This document shows, in pieces, positions 1-6,108 of a DNA stretch of 6,772 nucleotides (position 1 is its first letter; the number at the start of each line of letters is the position of its first letter). The DNA is taken from contig JAQICW010000668.1 in NCBI GenBank assembly GCA_027858355.1, forward strand, positions 1 through 6,772. Reading direction: 5' to 3'. The translations under genes and the position numbers were made by a program. Origin of the DNA: Desulfobacula sp. (GTDB lineage Bacteria; Desulfobacterota; Desulfobacteria; Desulfobacterales; Desulfobacteraceae). The notes beneath the pieces are model-generated. The model had not been told where the DNA came from. It did not search any database and saw nothing but the letters and a program-made list of their open reading frames with translations.

Positions 1-4
1 TTAT

Positions 5-33
5 TTGTATTGATTCTTTGTTTATTGTATTAA
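5..33 (+). promoter_or_regulatory. weak candidate sigma70 promoter upstream of the isochorismatase-like gene
   Basis: TTGTAT at 5-10 and TATTAA at 28-33 are separated by 17 bp, upstream of the gene starting at 99. Only 3 of 6 bases match the -35 consensus and 4 of 6 match the -10. In DNA this AT-rich such a match can easily arise by chance. The true promoter may also lie left of the window. Confidence 0.2.
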
Positions 34-84
34 AATTAACAAAAAATAACAGGAATTACAAATTATGTTTTTATAAATCTATTC

Positions 85-92
85 AAAGGAGG
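85..92 (+). promoter_or_regulatory. Shine-Dalgarno that decides the start of the isochorismatase-like gene
   Basis: AAAGGAGG is a near-perfect anti-16S match. It lies 6 nt before ATG 99 and 3 nt before ATG 96, which favours ATG 99 and argues against the far upstream in-frame ATG at 18. Confidence 0.8.
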
Positions 93-98
93 AAGATG

Positions 99-641
99 AT
101 GTTTGCCATTGATAATACCATACTGCTGCTGATAGATGTTCAAGGACAGCTGGCCCAGTTAATGCATGAAAAAGATAAATTGTTTAAATCACTTGGGAAC
201 CTGATTCAGGGGATGGAAATTCTTGGGGTGCCTGTCATATGGATGGAACAGATCCCAAAGAATTTAGGACCAACCACAGAAGCTGTTTCCAAACATTTGA
301 AAGACAATGCGCCCATTGAAAAATTTTCATTTTCATGCTGTGGCGAACCTCGATTTATGGAAGAATTCAAAAAAGCCGGGAGAACCCAGGTTCTTTTAAC
401 CGGCATTGAGACCCATATCTGTGTATTTCAGACGGGATATGACTTGATCAATAAACAAGGCTGCCAGGTCCAGGTGGTCACAGACTGTGTTTCTTCCAGA
501 ACAAAAGAAAACAAGGAGATCGGCATCCAGAGGATTGTTCAGTCCGGCGGTCAGGTTACCTGTGTTGAAATGGTATTTTTTGAATTGTTGCGGGCTGCCC
601 AGGGTGATAAATTCAAGCAGGTTATAAAATTGATCAAATAG
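99..641 (+). CDS. isochorismatase-family cysteine hydrolase (ISOC1/ISOC2-like)
   Basis: The 180-residue protein has the alpha/beta fold signatures of the isochorismatase (cysteine hydrolase) superfamily. The catalytic triad can be placed at D13 (in LLIDVQG), K75 (in IEKFSFS) and C108 (in GIETHICV), with the usual cis-peptide site just before E104. The LGPT motif (56-59) and the ETHICVFQT stretch resemble the ISOC1/ISOC2 and YcaC-like branch more than true siderophore isochorismatases, and no isochorismate pathway genes are nearby. The substrate therefore cannot be named. It is likely cytoplasmic, with no signal peptide. Start: the reading frame is open back to 18, but AAAGGAGG at 85-92 is ideally placed for ATG 99 (6 nt after AGGAGG). 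ATG 96 directly precedes it at only 3 nt. A start at 18 would add residues unlike the family. The length is typical of the family. No terminator is visible after the stop. It appears to be a single-gene unit, separated from hisB by 197 bp and a promoter. Confidence 0.93.
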   Translation: MFAIDNTILLLIDVQGQLAQLMHEKDKLFKSLGNLIQGMEILGVPVIWMEQIPKNLGPTTEAVSKHLKDNAPIEKFSFSCCGEPRFMEEFKKAGRTQVLLTGIETHICVFQTGYDLINKQGCQVQVVTDCVSSRTKENKEIGIQRIVQSGGQVTCVEMVFFELLRAAQGDKFKQVIKLIK

Positions 642-732
642 GTTCGGTAACAATAAAGGGCGGTTTCGTATTAAGTCCTTAAATTTATAAAAGATTTGTA
701 TTGGATTAAAAAAATATCGAACAAAAAAATAT

Positions 733-761
733 TTGACAAAAAAAATTGATTTGTGTATCTT
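733..761 (+). promoter_or_regulatory. sigma70-type promoter for hisB-hisA
   Basis: A perfect -35 TTGACA (733-738), a 17-bp spacer and TATCTT (756-761, 4 of 6 matches) predict a transcript start near 768, about 70 nt before the hisB ATG. The -10 overlaps a small palindrome, ATCTT-AA-AAGAT (757-768), and the -35 overlaps the right arm of AAATAT-N11-ATATTT (712-734). Either could be an operator, but neither is proven. The leader has no run of His codons, so classical histidine attenuation is not evident. Confidence 0.7.
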
Positions 762-838
762 AAAAGATTAGTTTTGATGGGGTTTATTCATATATGAGTT
801 GGTTATAACTGATCTGAAAGCAATTCAAGGATTTTCTT

Positions 839-1426
839 ATGGATCGAAAGGCAAACGTTTCCCGAAAAACAAAAGAGACTGCGATAAACATTGGTTTTGA
901 TTTAGATGGTTCAGGCAAGGCAGATATTTCAACGGGAATTCCTTTTTTTGACCACATGCTTACAGCTTTCACAGTCCATGGTTTTTTTGATCTTGAGATC
1001 ACTGCCAAAGGAGATCTCGACGTTGATTATCACCACACGGTTGAGGATATCGGTCTGGTTCTTGGGCAGGCGCTTTCAAAAGCGCTTGAAAATAAAAAAT
1101 CCATTATCCGGTTTGGAGATAGCTGTGTTCCAATGGATGAAGCCTTGTCAAGGGTTACCATCGATGTGTCAAACAGACCCTATCTTGTTTACAATTTTCC
1201 AAGCGATCTTAAAGTGAAAGGAAGGTTTGATGCCTATCTTGCCAAAGAATTTTTCCAGGCATTTTGTGTTCAAGGGGCCATTAACCTTCATGTTAATTCG
1301 TATTATGGTGAAAATGAGCATCATGTCCTTGAATCGATTTTTAAAGCCTTTGGAAAATCTTTGCATATGGCCACCAGAACTGATGAAAGCATTTCCAATG
1401 TCCTGTCCAGCAAGGGAAGTCTTTAA
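839..1426 (+). CDS. hisB: imidazoleglycerol-phosphate dehydratase
   Basis: HisB dehydrates D-erythro-imidazoleglycerol phosphate to imidazoleacetol phosphate in histidine synthesis, as a Mn-dependent 24-mer in the cytoplasm. The 195-residue length fits the monofunctional form, with no N-terminal histidinol-phosphatase domain as in E. coli. Family signatures are complete: FFDHML at 36-41, DYHHTVEDIG at 63-72 (metal ligands H65, H66 and E69), PMDEAL at 98-103 and NEHHVLE at 159-165 (second metal-binding motif, with H161, H162 and E165). The ATG at 839 is preceded by AAGGA (827-831) at 7-nt spacing, and the N-terminus aligns naturally with the family. It heads a two-gene his unit, with hisA following after 53 bp. 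A promoter lies at 733-761. Confidence 0.97.
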   Translation: MDRKANVSRKTKETAINIGFDLDGSGKADISTGIPFFDHMLTAFTVHGFFDLEITAKGDLDVDYHHTVEDIGLVLGQALSKALENKKSIIRFGDSCVPMDEALSRVTIDVSNRPYLVYNFPSDLKVKGRFDAYLAKEFFQAFCVQGAINLHVNSYYGENEHHVLESIFKAFGKSLHMATRTDESISNVLSSKGSL

Positions 1427-1479
1427 AAATTGTTTACTCACTTCCAATTGTACAAAAATTCAAAATACAGTGAGCGTAA

Positions 1480-2202
1480 ATGCTAATCATACCGGCTGTT
1501 GATATTAAACAAGGCAAATGTGTCCGGCTTTTACAGGGCCGGATGGAAGATACCACTCATTACTCGGATGATCCAGTAATGATGGTTAAAAGATGGGAGG
1601 CTTGCGGTGCAAGTCTTATCCATGTGGTGGATCTTGATGGTGCTTTTGCAAAACAGGTAAAAAATCTTAAAACCATACAGGATATTTTAGCCGGCATAAA
1701 TGTCCCCATACAGGTTGGTGGAGGTATCAGAGATCTTACAACCATTGAAATGTATTTGGCTGCAGGTGTCTCAAAGGTCATTGTTGGAAGTGAAGCGCTT
1801 TATCATCCAGGATTTGTCAAAGATGCCTGCAAACTATTTCCAGATAAAATTATCGTTGGGATTGATGCCAGAAATGGGTGGGTTGCAGTGGAAGGTTGGA
1901 GCCGGACATCTGAAACCCTTGCCATTGATCTGGCAAAAGAATTTGAGTCCTGCGGTGTTTCAGCAATCAATTTTACTGATATACACAAGGACGGCATGCA
2001 GACCGGCCCTAACATTGAAGAAACAGCTGCACTAGCTTGCGCTGTGTCAATACCCATCGTGGCATCCGGTGGAGTAAGTACCCTTCAGGATATTAAAAAT
2101 CTTCTTGAAATAGAAAGCCATGGTGTGACCGGAGTTATAACCGGAAGGGCACTTTATGAAGGAACCCTTGATTTAAAAGAAGCCATCAGGATTGCAAAAT
2201 AA
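1480..2202 (+). CDS. hisA: phosphoribosylformimino-5-aminoimidazole carboxamide ribotide isomerase
   Basis: HisA is the (beta/alpha)8-barrel that isomerises ProFAR to PRFAR, the step before the HisH/HisF synthase. The 240 residues match the usual length. Seen directly: the N-terminal strand IIPAVDIKQGKCVRLLQG with catalytic base D8, the phosphate-binding QVGGGIR at 78-84, VGIDAR with catalytic acid D129, TDIHKDGMQTGPN at 166-178, and the second phosphate site ASGGVS (195-200) and TGRALYEG (221-228). D8, D129 and the TDIxxDGxxxGPN motif favour HisA over its paralogue HisF, and over PriA too, although substrate range cannot be read from sequence with certainty. The Shine-Dalgarno is weak (GTGAG, 1470-1474). 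The gene follows hisB directly and the hisH gene often found between them is absent. hisF is also not next, as dnaG follows after 95 bp. Confidence 0.97.
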   Translation: MLIIPAVDIKQGKCVRLLQGRMEDTTHYSDDPVMMVKRWEACGASLIHVVDLDGAFAKQVKNLKTIQDILAGINVPIQVGGGIRDLTTIEMYLAAGVSKVIVGSEALYHPGFVKDACKLFPDKIIVGIDARNGWVAVEGWSRTSETLAIDLAKEFESCGVSAINFTDIHKDGMQTGPNIEETAALACAVSIPIVASGGVSTLQDIKNLLEIESHGVTGVITGRALYEGTLDLKEAIRIAK

Positions 2203-2226
2203 TAATTATCTATAAAGATAATTATT
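2201..2226 (+). promoter_or_regulatory. AT-rich perfect palindrome between hisA and dnaG
   Basis: Arms AATAATTATCT (2201-2211) and AGATAATTATT (2216-2226) are perfect reverse complements around the 4-nt centre ATAA. The left arm overlaps the hisA stop codon and the right arm overlaps the first two bases of TTGACA at 2225-2230. It is not a convincing intrinsic terminator, because the stem has only two G-C pairs and no T tract follows. It could be an operator for a dnaG promoter, or an mRNA 3'-end stem for hisBA. The structure is certain and the role is inferred. Confidence 0.5.
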
Positions 2227-2252
2227 GACATGTAATTTTAAATACTTAGCTT
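2225..2252 (+). promoter_or_regulatory. candidate promoter for dnaG-rpoD
   Basis: A perfect -35 TTGACA (2225-2230) is followed after 16 bp by TAGCTT (2247-2252), which matches only 3 of 6 bases of the -10 consensus. The predicted start lies near 2259, leaving a leader of about 40 nt before dnaG. The -35 is good and the -10 poor, so it may be weak, need an activator, or be spurious. Confidence 0.35.
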
Positions 2253-2297
2253 GTTTTATTTGATAACCCGTTAAATTTTGGAGTCAGCGCCGCCAAG

Positions 2298-4070
2298 ATG
2301 TATATTCCTGAGGAAAAAGTTTCAGAGATTTTAAATACTTCAGATATTGTTGATGTCATTTCAGACTCTGTTATTTTAAAAAAATCTGGAAGAAATTTTT
2401 TTGGCGTATGCCCGTTTCACTCTGAAAAAACCCCTTCTTTTTCTGTAAATGCAAGCAAACAGATCTTCCATTGTTTTGGCTGCAGTGCTGGTGGAAATGT
2501 ATTGTCCTATGTAATGAAATATCATGGAATTACGTTTCCTGAGGCTGCAAAAATGATGGCCCGCAAGTATAATATAACAATAGAAACCAAGGAAATTGAT
2601 CCTGCAATAAAAAGACAGCTTCACCTTAAAGAGAATCTGTTCCGGTTGAATAAAATAGTTATGGGAACTTATTTTGATGAATTAAAAAATTCAAAGACAG
2701 GAGAGATTGCAAGACAATACCTTAAAGACAGAGGGATTTTAGACGATACGATCGAGCTGTTCAGGTTGGGGTTTTCACCAGATAACTGGGATACCATTGT
2801 TAAGGTTTTAAAAGAGCGGAAAATTTCTAAAAATATTGCAGTCCAAAGTGGTTTGATTTTGGAAAGAAAGCAGAATAATGGGTATTATGACCGGTTTAGA
2901 AATCGTATCATGTTTCCTATTTTTGATATAAATATGCAGGTGGCAGGGTTTGGCGGCAGGGTGATGGATGATTCCATGCCAAAATATATGAATTCCCCTG
3001 AAACGCCGGTATATAACAAAAGTCGTATCCTTTACGGCCTCCATGCATCAAAACAATTTTGCCGGCAGCAAGGTTTAGTCTACATTGTTGAAGGATATTT
3101 TGATTTTTTATCCCTGTATCAACACGGTATTAAAAACACAGTGGCAAGTCTTGGTACGGCATTAACTGCTGATCATGTCAGGATACTTAAAGGATATGCT
3201 CCCAGGATGGTATTGGTTTTTGACTCTGATACAGCTGGAATTAATGCTGCCAAAAGAAGTATTAAAATTTTTATGAATGAGGGTGTTGATACAAGAATCC
3301 TTGTGCTTCCACAAGGAAATGATCCAGATTCCTATGTGGTAAAACATGGGCAAAAAGCATTTACTGAACTGGCTTTAAATGCCAAAACCATAATGCAGTT
3401 TCTTTTGCAGGTTTCCATTGATGCACATGGGCTGTCTGTGGAAGGACGAATCAGAATTTTAGATGATATGAAACAGCATTTGATTCTGATTCAAGACAGC
3501 GCATTAAGATCTTTATATGTAAAAGAGCTTGCCGAAACCCTGAATATTGATGAAAAAGCTGTTTTGGAGAAGGTCAGAGAACAATATTTAAATCATCCCG
3601 GAAAAAAATCCTTTTTAAGTGATGGGAAAAAACAGGATGCTAAGCTTGAATCTGATCGAAGAGAAGAACAAATGATTTCATTGATGCTGAACTATCCTGA
3701 AATCATAGGTGAAGTTAAAGACAAAGAGGTTTTAGATTATTTCTATTCTGAAAAATTAAAACACCTGGCACAGAAAATTTTAAGTATGGATCCCCAAAAA
3801 GAAGCCTTCATTACAAATGTTATGGCTGGTATGGAAAATACTGAGGACCAGGAACTTATAGCTTCCTATGCCATGGATGATTTTTTTTCAGAACAGGATA
3901 TTCATCAAACTGCTTTATCTATAATCCATAGAATTATTAGAGTAAGAAAAAAGCAGGAAAACACTTTAACAACTAAAATTATAAGTGCGGAAAAGGGCTG
4001 TGATTCTGATTTAATGGATCTGTTAAAACAAAAGCAGGCAGAAATTCAGCAATTACATGATCAATTATAA
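2298..4070 (+). CDS. dnaG: DNA primase
   Basis: DnaG makes RNA primers for Okazaki fragments and is recruited to the replication fork by the DnaB helicase. The 590 residues compare with 581 in E. coli. Domains in order: an N-terminal CHC2 zinc finger with ligands C38, H41, C59 and C62; the RNA polymerase domain with the basic motif around R199-I208, FGGRV (218-222) and the strip R221, K229 and K241; the Toprim fold with E265 (IVEGYFD) and the D309/D311 pair (VFDSDTAG). These catalytic positions have the same numbers as in the E. coli enzyme. The C-terminal part from about residue 450 is the less conserved helicase-interaction region. ATG 2298 begins the conserved IPEEKVSEI segment. Its Shine-Dalgarno is poorly placed (GGAG at 2280-2283, 14 nt away), which suggests modest translation, as expected for a low-abundance primase. 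rpoD follows after 60 bp, the classic dnaG-rpoD pairing, but no rpsU precedes it. Confidence 0.98.
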   Translation: MYIPEEKVSEILNTSDIVDVISDSVILKKSGRNFFGVCPFHSEKTPSFSVNASKQIFHCFGCSAGGNVLSYVMKYHGITFPEAAKMMARKYNITIETKEIDPAIKRQLHLKENLFRLNKIVMGTYFDELKNSKTGEIARQYLKDRGILDDTIELFRLGFSPDNWDTIVKVLKERKISKNIAVQSGLILERKQNNGYYDRFRNRIMFPIFDINMQVAGFGGRVMDDSMPKYMNSPETPVYNKSRILYGLHASKQFCRQQGLVYIVEGYFDFLSLYQHGIKNTVASLGTALTADHVRILKGYAPRMVLVFDSDTAGINAAKRSIKIFMNEGVDTRILVLPQGNDPDSYVVKHGQKAFTELALNAKTIMQFLLQVSIDAHGLSVEGRIRILDDMKQHLILIQDSALRSLYVKELAETLNIDEKAVLEKVREQYLNHPGKKSFLSDGKKQDAKLESDRREEQMISLMLNYPEIIGEVKDKEVLDYFYSEKLKHLAQKILSMDPQKEAFITNVMAGMENTEDQELIASYAMDDFFSEQDIHQTALSIIHRIIRVRKKQENTLTTKIISAEKGCDSDLMDLLKQKQAEIQQLHDQL

Positions 4071-4080
4071 CTTTAAGTTA

Positions 4081-4110
4081 AGGACCTCAATTTATGTCAA
4101 TTGTGGTCCT
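4081..4110 (+). promoter_or_regulatory. stem-loop in the dnaG-rpoD intergenic region
   Basis: Arms AGGACCTCAATT (4081-4092) and AATTGTGGTCCT (4099-4110) form a 12-bp stem with a single T-T mismatch (4087/4104) and the 6-nt loop TATGTC. It fills half of the 60-bp gap, and its base is 8 nt before the rpoD Shine-Dalgarno. No T tract follows, so it is not a standard terminator. In E. coli the dnaG-rpoD junction is a known mRNA processing site that uncouples the two genes, and a similar role here is plausible but inferred. Confidence 0.65.
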
Positions 4111-4118
4111 AAGCCTTT

Positions 4119-4124
4119 GGGAGG
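4119..4124 (+). promoter_or_regulatory. strong Shine-Dalgarno of rpoD, possibly masked by a small hairpin
   Basis: GGGAGG ends 6 nt before ATG 4131 and is far stronger than the dnaG site, consistent with the much higher demand for sigma than for primase. GCCT (4113-4116) can pair with AGGC (4122-4125), a 4-bp stem that would partly cover it. That stem is too short to count on. Confidence 0.7.
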
Positions 4125-4130
4125 CATTTT

Positions 4131-6038
4131 ATGGCAGTAAAGACAAATACGTCTGGAGAGAATGTTGTGATTAGTAAAAAAGAATTAAAAAAACTGATTA
4201 AAAAAGGTGAAAAAACCGGTTTCCTCTCTTTTGCCGAAATCAATGATGCAATTTCCGATGATTTAAAATCATTGGAACAAATAGAAAATATTGTTCTGCA
4301 ACTTAAAGAGCTTGGGATAAAACTTGTGGATAAGGAAAAAGAAAAAATAAAAAAGGCCACAAAGAAAAGCGCTGCAAAAGTAACGACTAAAACAGCAACT
4401 AAGACAGAAGCTAAAGCAGCAGGTAAAACAGCAACTAAAAAAGTTGCTAAAGGTAAAATTAAAAAAATCTCTGGAAAAGAAAAGACTGAAGAAACTATTA
4501 AAAAAGAAATTGCCAAAGCCATTCTTTCTCCTAAAAAAGATAGTTCTGATATTGAGTTTGGTGCTGTTACAGATCCTGTGAAAATGTATCTCAAGGAAAT
4601 GGGGATGGTCACTTTACTCAGCCGTGAAGGTGAGATTGAAATTGCCAAAAAAATTGAACGCGGGGAACATGATATTCTGCGAACCATGCTGGATTGTCCC
4701 ATAGCATTATCCACGATTTTCATCTATGGCGCCAGGATGGAAAAAAAATCCGTGCGGCCCAAGCATGTTTTAAGGGATGTGGATGAAGGGGATGGGGTGG
4801 TTGATGAAGTTTCCAAACAGGAAAAATTTTTAAACTCTTTAAAAGTAATACAAGATATTCACCAGGAAACCCTGAAAAAAAGAGATCTGTTGCTCCTGGA
4901 GAAAAAAAAATCTAAAAAATATGAGACTTACGCAAGCGAGATTTTTAATAACACGGAAACCATATTTGAGGAATTAAAAAAATGGCGGTTTGAATCCAAT
5001 GTTATTGATGCTATTGAAAAAAGCATTAGAAATACCATTGCCTGGTTTGATAAAGTGGACGCCCTGTTTGAAGAATGTGCTAAAACCTTTAAAGTCAAAC
5101 CCAAAACAATGCTTGATCAAGGTTCCGATGAAAAGACCTTTATAAAGTGGGCATCTGACAGATCTGATATTAGCATGGAGCGAGCCAAAATATTATACCA
5201 GGATATCTGTTCCCTTTTAAACCAGGTTTCTTTACGAAAAGATCACATAAAAGGAGATTCAACATTTTTAAGACAGATTACAGATACCATTGATAAAGGG
5301 CGCAGGGATGCTGATTTTGCAAAAAGAGAATTGGTAAGGGCAAATTTAAGACTGGTGGTCAGTATTGCAAAAAAATATACAAACAGAGGATTACAATTCC
5401 TTGACTTGATTCAGGAAGGTAACATCGGTTTGATGAAGGCAGTGGATAAATTTGAATACAGAAGAGGATATAAATTTTCCACATATGCCACATGGTGGAT
5501 CAGGCAGGCCATCACAAGAGCCATCGCAGACCAGGCCAGAACTATAAGGATCCCCGTCCATATGATTGAAACCATAAACAAGCTGATTCGAACATCCCGA
5601 TACCTTGTGCAGGAAATGGGCAAGGAGCCCTCTCCGGAAGAAATCGCAGAAAAGATGGAAATCCCCATTGAAAAAGTTCGAAGGGTTTTAAAGATTGCAA
5701 AAGAACCTATTTCTCTTGAGACCCCTATTGGAGAGGAAGAAGACAGCCATTTGGGTGATTTTATAGAAGATAAAAAGTTTGCCATTCCCTCGGATGCAGC
5801 CGTTGATTTCAGCCTGGCAGAACAAACCAGGAAGATCCTGGCCACTTTGACACCCCGGGAGGAAAAAGTCCTTCGCATGAGGTTTGGCATTGGTGAAAAA
5901 TCAGACCATACCCTGGAAGAAGTGGGCAAGGATTTTACAGTGACAAGGGAGCGTATTCGTCAGATTGAGGCAAAAGCATTAAGAAAGCTGCGACATCCGA
6001 CAAGAAGTAAAAAACTCAACAGCTTTATTGAGAATTAA
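4131..6038 (+). CDS. rpoD: RNA polymerase primary sigma factor (sigma70, RpoD)
   Basis: This is the housekeeping sigma subunit that directs RNA polymerase to -35/-10 promoters. It has 635 residues against 613 in E. coli, and all group 1 regions are present. Region 1.1 covers about 14-66 ([15 protein letters not shown]). A Lys/Ala/Thr-rich linker covers 67-140. Region 1.2 starts at D148 ([11 protein letters not shown]). A non-conserved region spans about 185-390. Region 2 covers about 397-472, with the -10 readers W455, W456, Q459 and T462. Region 3 starts around P475 (PVHMIE). Region 4 runs from about 571 ([14 protein letters not shown] at 573-586) to the helix-turn-helix with R606, E607, R610 and Q611, the -35 contacts. 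Region 1.1 and the long non-conserved region mark it as the primary sigma rather than RpoS, RpoH or an ECF factor. ATG 4131 has a strong Shine-Dalgarno. Oddities are the exact lysine periodicity in the linker and an A9 run at codons 258-260. Confidence 0.98.
   Translation: MAVKTNTSGENVVISKKELKKLIKKGEKTGFLSFAEINDAISDDLKSLEQIENIVLQLKELGIKLVDKEKEKIKKATKKSAAKVTTKTATKTEAKAAGKTATKKVAKGKIKKISGKEKTEETIKKEIAKAILSPKKDSSDIEFGAVTDPVKMYLKEMGMVTLLSREGEIEIAKKIERGEHDILRTMLDCPIALSTIFIYGARMEKKSVRPKHVLRDVDEGDGVVDEVSKQEKFLNSLKVIQDIHQETLKKRDLLLLEKKKSKKYETYASEIFNNTETIFEELKKWRFESNVIDAIEKSIRNTIAWFDKVDALFEECAKTFKVKPKTMLDQGSDEKTFIKWASDRSDISMERAKILYQDICSLLNQVSLRKDHIKGDSTFLRQITDTIDKGRRDADFAKRELVRANLRLVVSIAKKYTNRGLQFLDLIQEGNIGLMKAVDKFEYRRGYKFSTYATWWIRQAITRAIADQARTIRIPVHMIETINKLIRTSRYLVQEMGKEPSPEEIAEKMEIPIEKVRRVLKIAKEPISLETPIGEEEDSHLGDFIEDKKFAIPSDAAVDFSLAEQTRKILATLTPREEKVLRMRFGIGEKSDHTLEEVGKDFTVTRERIRQIEAKALRKLRHPTRSKKLNSFIEN
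4353..4463 (+). repeat. degenerate 12-bp tandem repeat encoding a lysine-every-fourth-residue linker in RpoD
   Basis: Codons 75 to 111 of rpoD place Lys at residues 75, 79, 83, 87, 91, 95, 99, 103, 107 and 111, ten in a row at exact four-residue spacing, mostly separated by Ala and Thr. At the DNA level the period is 12 bp. An exact 15-bp copy, TAAAACAGCAACTAA, occurs at 4388-4402 and 4424-4438, a shift of three units. This points to growth by tandem duplication, in the style of histone H1-like tails. Confidence 0.8.
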
Positions 6039-6056
6039 ATTAGTTGAGAATTAAAT
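6028..6056 (+). repeat. 16-bp-period direct repeat across the rpoD stop codon
   Basis: TTGAGAATTAAAT occurs at 6028-6040 and again at 6044-6056, a 13-bp exact match with 16-bp period. The first copy contains the rpoD stop codon (6036-6038) and the second ends one base before the -35 of the tRNA promoter. It looks like a local tandem duplication. Confidence 0.75.
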
Positions 6057-6057
6057 C

Positions 6058-6086
6058 TTGACACAAAAACTGTTTTTATATATATA
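6058..6086 (+). promoter_or_regulatory. strong sigma70 promoter for the tRNA gene
   Basis: A perfect -35 TTGACA (6058-6063), a 17-bp spacer and TATATA (6081-6086) predict a start near 6093, about 16 nt upstream of the mature tRNA 5' end. An alternative -10, TATATT at 6083-6088, would need a 19-bp spacer. No terminator separates rpoD from this promoter, so read-through from rpoD is also possible. The discriminator is not GC-rich, which is unusual for a stringently controlled tRNA promoter. Confidence 0.8.
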
Positions 6087-6108
6087 TTGCAAGTTTATGT
6101 GAATAAAA

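Noticed and set aside
18..98. Extended N-terminus of the isochorismatase-like protein from ATG 18
   Set aside because: The extra 27 residues are Lys/Asn-rich translation of AT-rich leader DNA, there is no Shine-Dalgarno at 18, and an excellent one lies before 99.
777..797. Short leader frame (ATG 777 to TGA 795-797, six residues) before hisB, considered as a histidine attenuator peptide
   Set aside because: It has one His codon only, and no terminator/antiterminator pair is visible before hisB.
906..2035. Alternative-frame + strand reading frames inside hisB and hisA (for example 906-1217, 1227-1502, 1700-2035)
   Set aside because: All lie within well-supported his genes and show no family features. 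The frame at 1227-1502 bridges hisB and hisA only by chance.
4081..4110. dnaG-rpoD stem-loop as an intrinsic terminator
   Set aside because: The sequence after the stem is AAGCCTTTGGGAGG, with no T tract, and rpoD needs a transcript through it or a promoter that I do not see in the 20 bp left.
4109..4723. 204-codon frame on the - strand encoding a strongly hydrophobic, membrane-like protein
   Set aside because: It is the antisense of the Lys/Ala/Thr-rich and acidic part of rpoD. AAA/AAG codons read in reverse give Phe and Leu, which creates false membrane segments. It has no start context and rpoD is unmistakable.
5411..5929. 172-codon frame on the - strand inside rpoD
   Set aside because: Shadow of the conserved sigma regions 2 to 4; no recognisable protein.
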